From assembly GCF_036178145.1 (NCBI RefSeq), contig NZ_CP108067.1:2046001-2110000 (forward strand): 64,000 bases of DNA. The letters run 5' to 3'. The DNA is from Streptomyces sp. NBC_00273 (GTDB taxonomy: Bacteria > Actinomycetota > Actinomycetes > Streptomycetales > Streptomycetaceae). Within the stretch, counting starts at the first letter, position 1. Every line of letters begins with the position of its first letter. A program made the translations under genes and the position numbers. Below the pieces are notes generated by a model. That model was given only the letters and a program-made list of their open reading frames with translations, did not search any database and was not told where the DNA came from. This document shows, one piece after another, positions 60,938-64,000 of the stretch.

Positions 60938-60946
60938 GCTTTAAGC
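60938..60946. promoter_or_regulatory. GCTTTAAGC motif at the TetR gene start
   Basis: GCTTTAAGC lies seven bases before the ATG of the TetR gene. The same core occurs twice in the MBL/AtzG intergenic region. An overlapping GCAA/TTGC inverted pair (from 60928) adds dyad symmetry. It is a candidate autoregulatory operator. Confidence 0.5.
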
Positions 60947-60953
60947 TGGCCGC

Positions 60954-61526
60954 ATGAGCCGAAAAGCGATGGTCCGCCCCGGAGGCCGCAGTGCGCGGGT
61001 CCAGGAGGCGGTCCACACCGCCGTGCGCGAGCTCCAGGCCGAACTGGGGCGTCCGGAGCTGACGATCCCGATGGTCGCGGCGCGGGCCGGCGTCACCCCG
61101 TCGACGATCTACCGCCGCTGGGGCGACCTACAGGAACTGCTCTCGGACGTCGCCGTCGAGCACCTGCGCCCGGACGCTCCGCCGCAGGACCACGGAGACC
61201 TGCTGTCGGACCTGCGGGGCTGGGCCGAGCAGTTCCAGGAGGAGATGGCCTCGCCCACGGGACGCGCGTACATCCGTGACGCGCTGCTCGGGGACCCCGA
61301 CGGCGACAACGCGGGGCAGTGTTCGACCTATGCGGCGGAGCAGATCGCCATCGTGCTCGCCCGCGCCGCGGAGCGCGGCGAGGAGGCCCCCGACGTCGAG
61401 ACGGTGCTCGACCGGGTCGTGGCGCCGATGATGTACCGCATCCTGTTCCGCCCCACCGGGCTCACCGGTGCGTACGCGCACCGGCTCGCGGGAGAGGCCG
61501 TACGGGGCTTCGGCGCACCCCGCTGA
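60954..61526 (+). CDS. TetR-family transcriptional regulator
   Basis: A 190-residue TetR/AcrR-type repressor. The HTH is ELTIPMVAARAGVTPSTIYR followed by RWGDLQELL. The C-terminal ligand domain includes a TGRAYIRDALLG helix. No clear ribosome-binding site precedes ATG 60954, so translation may be weak or nearly leaderless. It is convergent with the MBL-fold gene (26-bp gap). Shared GCTTTAAGC sites suggest that it represses itself and the MBL/AtzG-amidase divergent promoter. Confidence 0.88.
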   Translation: MSRKAMVRPGGRSARVQEAVHTAVRELQAELGRPELTIPMVAARAGVTPSTIYRRWGDLQELLSDVAVEHLRPDAPPQDHGDLLSDLRGWAEQFQEEMASPTGRAYIRDALLGDPDGDNAGQCSTYAAEQIAIVLARAAERGEEAPDVETVLDRVVAPMMYRILFRPTGLTGAYAHRLAGEAVRGFGAPR

Positions 61527-61552
61527 CCGGCCCGGCACGCACGCCCCCCGGG

Positions 61553-62482
61553 TCAGCGGCGCGCCGCTGCGGCGGCCACGGGTTCGAGCCGGTAGCCGTC
61601 CCCCTCGGCGACCACGCGGCCGGCGGTCGGCGCGGGGAAGTGCGTACCGAGCACCAGGGCGCCGGTGTCGGCGAGTCGGGCGAGCAGCGCGCGGCGGGTG
61701 GCTTCGGCCTGCACGGGGTCGATGTCGACGCAGCTGCCGATCTCCGGGCGCGCCAGCTGCACGGGGTGGTGGACGGCGTCCCCGGTGACGAGGGCCGTCG
61801 CACCGGCGCTGCTCACCTCCACGGCGATCTGTCCGGGGGTGTGCCCCGGCGCGGGCAGCAGGCGCAGTCCCCGGGCCACCTCGATCCCCTCGTCCGGTAC
61901 GTCGACCAGGTCGAGCAGACCCGCCTCCTCGACGGGCACGACGGAGTCGCGGAACATGCCGCGCCGCGCCTCGTCCATGTCGTAGGCGGCCCAGAACGCG
62001 TACTCCGCCCTCGACGTCAGGTACCGGGCGCCCGGGAAGGTCGGCACCCATGCGCCGTCCACCTCGCGGGTGTTCCATCCGACGTGGTCGGTGTGCAGAT
62101 GGGTGAGGATCACCAGGTCGACGTTCTCGGGGGTGAACCCGATGTCCGCGAGGCGTGCGAGGTAGTCGGTACGGAGCTGGTGCCACGCCGGGTTGGCCCT
62201 GGTCTTGCCGTTGCCGATCCCGGTGTCGACGAGGACCCGCAGACCGTCCACGACCAGCGCGAAGCTGTGGCTGTCGAGGTGCAGGACGCCGTCCGGGCCG
62301 GCGAAGTCGGGCCGCAGCCAGTCGTGTTCGGCGACCACGTCCGGGGTGGCGGACGGCAGCAGCCACGGTCCGGTCGCGGGCGGCAGGGGCACCTCGTCGA
62401 CGCGGTGGACCGCGATCTCCCCGACGGACCAGTGGGCGGCGGCTCCGGACGGGGCCCGTTCGGTGAACTGTGCGGTGCGCAT
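61553..62482 (-). CDS. Metallo-beta-lactamase-fold hydrolase
   Basis: A 309-residue MBL-fold protein with the binuclear metal motif HLHTDHVGW near 127, GHTPGQ near 205 and VTGDAVHHP near 225; a further His lies in GTHFP. The closest general resemblance is to AttM/AiiA-like lactonases and other MBL hydrolases; there is no secretion signal. ATG at 62482 follows GAAGGAACACGCGC. It is divergent from the AtzG-like/amidase pair, with TetR-type operator sequences between them. Confidence 0.85.
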   Translation of the reverse strand: MRTAQFTERAPSGAAAHWSVGEIAVHRVDEVPLPPATGPWLLPSATPDVVAEHDWLRPDFAGPDGVLHLDSHSFALVVDGLRVLVDTGIGNGKTRANPAWHQLRTDYLARLADIGFTPENVDLVILTHLHTDHVGWNTREVDGAWVPTFPGARYLTSRAEYAFWAAYDMDEARRGMFRDSVVPVEEAGLLDLVDVPDEGIEVARGLRLLPAPGHTPGQIAVEVSSAGATALVTGDAVHHPVQLARPEIGSCVDIDPVQAEATRRALLARLADTGALVLGTHFPAPTAGRVVAEGDGYRLEPVAAAAARR

Positions 62483-62520
62483 GCGCGTGTTCCTTCGTCT
62501 ACAGAGGGCCGGCCGAAACA

Positions 62521-62589
62521 AAAGCGATTCATTCGCTTTAAGCGACCGTAGGCCCTACCGTGAACTAACGCAAGCCGTTAGCTTTAAGG
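62521..62589. promoter_or_regulatory. Operator-like palindromes in the MBL/AtzG divergent promoter
   Basis: AAAGCGA (62521-62527) and TCGCTTT (62533-62539) form a 19-bp dyad. The second arm continues into TCGCTTTAAGCGA (62533-62545), itself a palindrome. A further GCTTTAAGG lies at 62581-62589. The core matches the motif before the TetR gene, so TetR-type control of both divergent units is likely. Confidence 0.6.
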
Positions 62590-62633
62590 CAACGGCGATC
62601 GCTCCGTCGTTCCCCCTTGAAGGAAGGCAGCAC

Positions 62634-62843
62634 ATGTCCGCCCCGAACCTCACTCCCCCCGAAGCCGCCCGCTGGGCCGCACGGTCAGGGCTTCCGTTGG
62701 CGAAGGACCGCCATGCGGAAGTGGCGGCCACCGCCGACCACATCCACGCCGTCGTATCGCTCCTGCGGGAACTGGACTTCGGCGAGACACCGCCCTCCGC
62801 GACGTACCGTGCGGGAGGGGAGCAGCACGATGGAACCGTATGA
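62634..62843 (+). CDS. AtzG/DUF4089-like small protein, amidase partner
   Basis: A 69-residue protein with the pattern of AtzG-like (DUF4089) proteins, which resemble GatC: WAARSGLPLAKDRHAEV, TADHIHAVVSLLRELDFG, then TPPSATYRAG. Such proteins wrap around and stabilise an amidase-signature partner. ATG at 62634 follows GAAGGAAGGCAGCAC. Its end overlaps the amidase start by 14 bases, which supports co-translation. It would be missed if only genes over 100 codons were counted. Confidence 0.8.
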   Translation: MSAPNLTPPEAARWAARSGLPLAKDRHAEVAATADHIHAVVSLLRELDFGETPPSATYRAGGEQHDGTV

Positions 62844-64000
62844 GCTGACCGTGGCCGAAGCGGCCGAGGCCGTGCACGGCCGACAGGTCTCGCCGGTCGA
62901 ACTGGTGGAGTCGGCGCTGGCGCGCATCGCACGGGTCGAGCCGCAGCTGAACGCCTTCACCGCCGTGACGGCCGACCGTGCGCGCGACGCGGCCCGCCGG
63001 GCGGAGACCGAGATCGCCCGTGGCACGCACCGGGGGCCCCTCCACGGGATGCCCGTCGGCCTGAAGGACCTCATCGACGTGGCCGGGACGGCGACCACGG
63101 CGAGCTCCCGGGCGCGGTCGGGGCACCGGGCGGAGGCCGACAGCACCGTCGCGGCGCGGCTCGCCTCGGCCGGGGCGGCCCTGGTGGGCAAGACCCACAC
63201 GCACGAGTTCGCCTACGGCCTGACCACCCCTCAGACGGCCAACGCCTGGGATCCGGACCGGGTGGCCGGCGGGTCCAGCGGCGGTTCCGCCGTCGCCGTC
63301 GCGGCGGGGGCGGCCGCATTCGCCCTGGGCACCGACACCGGTGGATCGATCCGGGTGCCCGCCGCCCTCAACGGGGTCGTCGGGCTGAAACCGACGTACG
63401 GGCTGGTGCCGCGCCACGGCGTGACCTCGCTGTCCTGGTCGCTCGACCACGTGGGCCCCCTCACCCGCACCGTGGAGGACGCCGGGCTGGTCCTGGCCGC
63501 CCTGGTCGGACACGACCCGCGCGACCCGGCGTCCGTCGCGGCGCCGGCCGCGGACCACCGGCCGGGCCCCGGCACGGATCTGACGGGGCTGCGGGTCGGG
63601 GTGCCGGGCAACTACTACTTCGACCGGGTGGACCCGGAGGTCGAGGCCGCCGTCCGGCGGGCGATCGGACGGCTCGAGGAGCTCGGCGCGCGGCTCGTCG
63701 ACGTCGAGATCCCGATGACGCGCTACGTCCGCGCGACCCATTGGGGCCTGATGGTTCCCGAGGCCTCCGCCTACCACGAACGGACCCTGCGGGCGGTGCC
63801 CGACCTGTACGGGGCCGACGTGCGGGTCCTGCTGGAGGCGGGCGAGCTCGTGACCGCGGGCGACTACCTGCGGGCCCAGCGCGCCCGCACCCTCATGGGG
63901 CGGGCCTGGCGGGACATGCTGGAGGCGGTCGACCTGATCGCCGCGCCGACCGTGCCGATCACCGCCGTCGAGTCCGGCCGGACCGAGGTGACCTGGGGCG
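62830..64000 (+). CDS. Amidase-signature enzyme, C-terminus cut by window edge
   Basis: At least 390 residues of an amidase-signature enzyme; typical length is 450-500. The Ser-cisSer-Lys triad is visible: Lys79 in GLKDLIDVAG, the GGSSGGSA loop at 147-154, and Ser173 in DTGGSIR. ATG at 62830 overlaps the AtzG-like gene, with GGAGGGGAG upstream. Paired AtzG/AtzE proteins hydrolyse small amides such as biuret-derived carboxybiuret, but the substrate here is unknown; it could also be a general amidase. Likely induced through the operator-like repeats upstream. Confidence 0.92.
   Translation, partial: MEPYELTVAEAAEAVHGRQVSPVELVESALARIARVEPQLNAFTAVTADRARDAARRAETEIARGTHRGPLHGMPVGLKDLIDVAGTATTASSRARSGHRAEADSTVAARLASAGAALVGKTHTHEFAYGLTTPQTANAWDPDRVAGGSSGGSAVAVAAGAAAFALGTDTGGSIRVPAALNGVVGLKPTYGLVPRHGVTSLSWSLDHVGPLTRTVEDAGLVLAALVGHDPRDPASVAAPAADHRPGPGTDLTGLRVGVPGNYYFDRVDPEVEAAVRRAIGRLEELGARLVDVEIPMTRYVRATHWGLMVPEASAYHERTLRAVPDLYGADVRVLLEAGELVTAGDYLRAQRARTLMGRAWRDMLEAVDLIAAPTVPITAVESGRTEVTWG

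Overview
The window looks like chromosomal DNA of a Streptomyces or close actinomycete: very high GC with G/C at third codon positions, overlapping ATGA/GTGA stop-start junctions, GTG and TTG starts, and two dense non-ribosomal peptide loci. No tRNA, rRNA, CRISPR array or insertion sequence was seen.

Left region (1-11.4 kb). A minus-strand, ATGA-coupled gene run encodes a class III aminotransferase, an inositol-monophosphatase-family phosphatase, a zinc alcohol dehydrogenase and a GH35-like glycoside hydrolase. The first three match the GabT1/YktC1/GutB1 trio that starts azasugar (nojirimycin/deoxynojirimycin type) biosynthesis in Bacillus. I therefore read this as a probable iminosugar locus; this is inference. 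Downstream lies a very large protein with two class III aminotransferase halves, the first degenerate. It runs off the left edge. Upstream are a GPP34-like protein, a HAD-like protein and an MFS permease, divergent from a DeoR-type regulator, with a repeated GAATGTTC motif between them.

NRPS locus A, plus strand (11.9-33.6 kb). A LuxR-type regulator is followed by two translationally coupled NRPSs: C-A-T-E-C-A-T and C-A-T-C-A-T-C-A-T-TE. An MbtH protein, an MFS exporter and a small secreted Thr-rich protein follow. Hand-read adenylation codes suggest X(D)-Ser-X-X-Gly. A perfect 21-bp terminator hairpin closes the locus.

NRPS locus B, minus strand (59.8-33.7 kb, read right to left). It holds C-A(Thr)-T-C-A(Ser)-T-TE, then three genes that look like a threonine-to-2,3-diaminobutyrate pathway (argininosuccinate-lyase-like lyase, PduX-like GHMP kinase, PLP beta-replacement synthase fused to an ATP-grasp ligase). 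A second MbtH, a stand-alone T-E didomain, two C-A-T modules, a free-standing A domain and an MFS exporter follow. A LuxR-type regulator paralogous to that of locus A, a cupin-like protein and an HTH-only LuxR protein lie between the loci. Each locus has its own MbtH, thioesterase, exporter and regulator, so two separate peptides are the simplest reading.

Right region (60-64 kb). An alpha/beta hydrolase of the non-haem haloperoxidase type, a TetR regulator, a metallo-beta-lactamase-fold hydrolase, and an AtzG/DUF4089-like small protein coupled to an amidase cut off by the right edge. A GCTTTAAGC motif before the TetR gene and in the MBL/AtzG divergent region suggests local control by the TetR protein.
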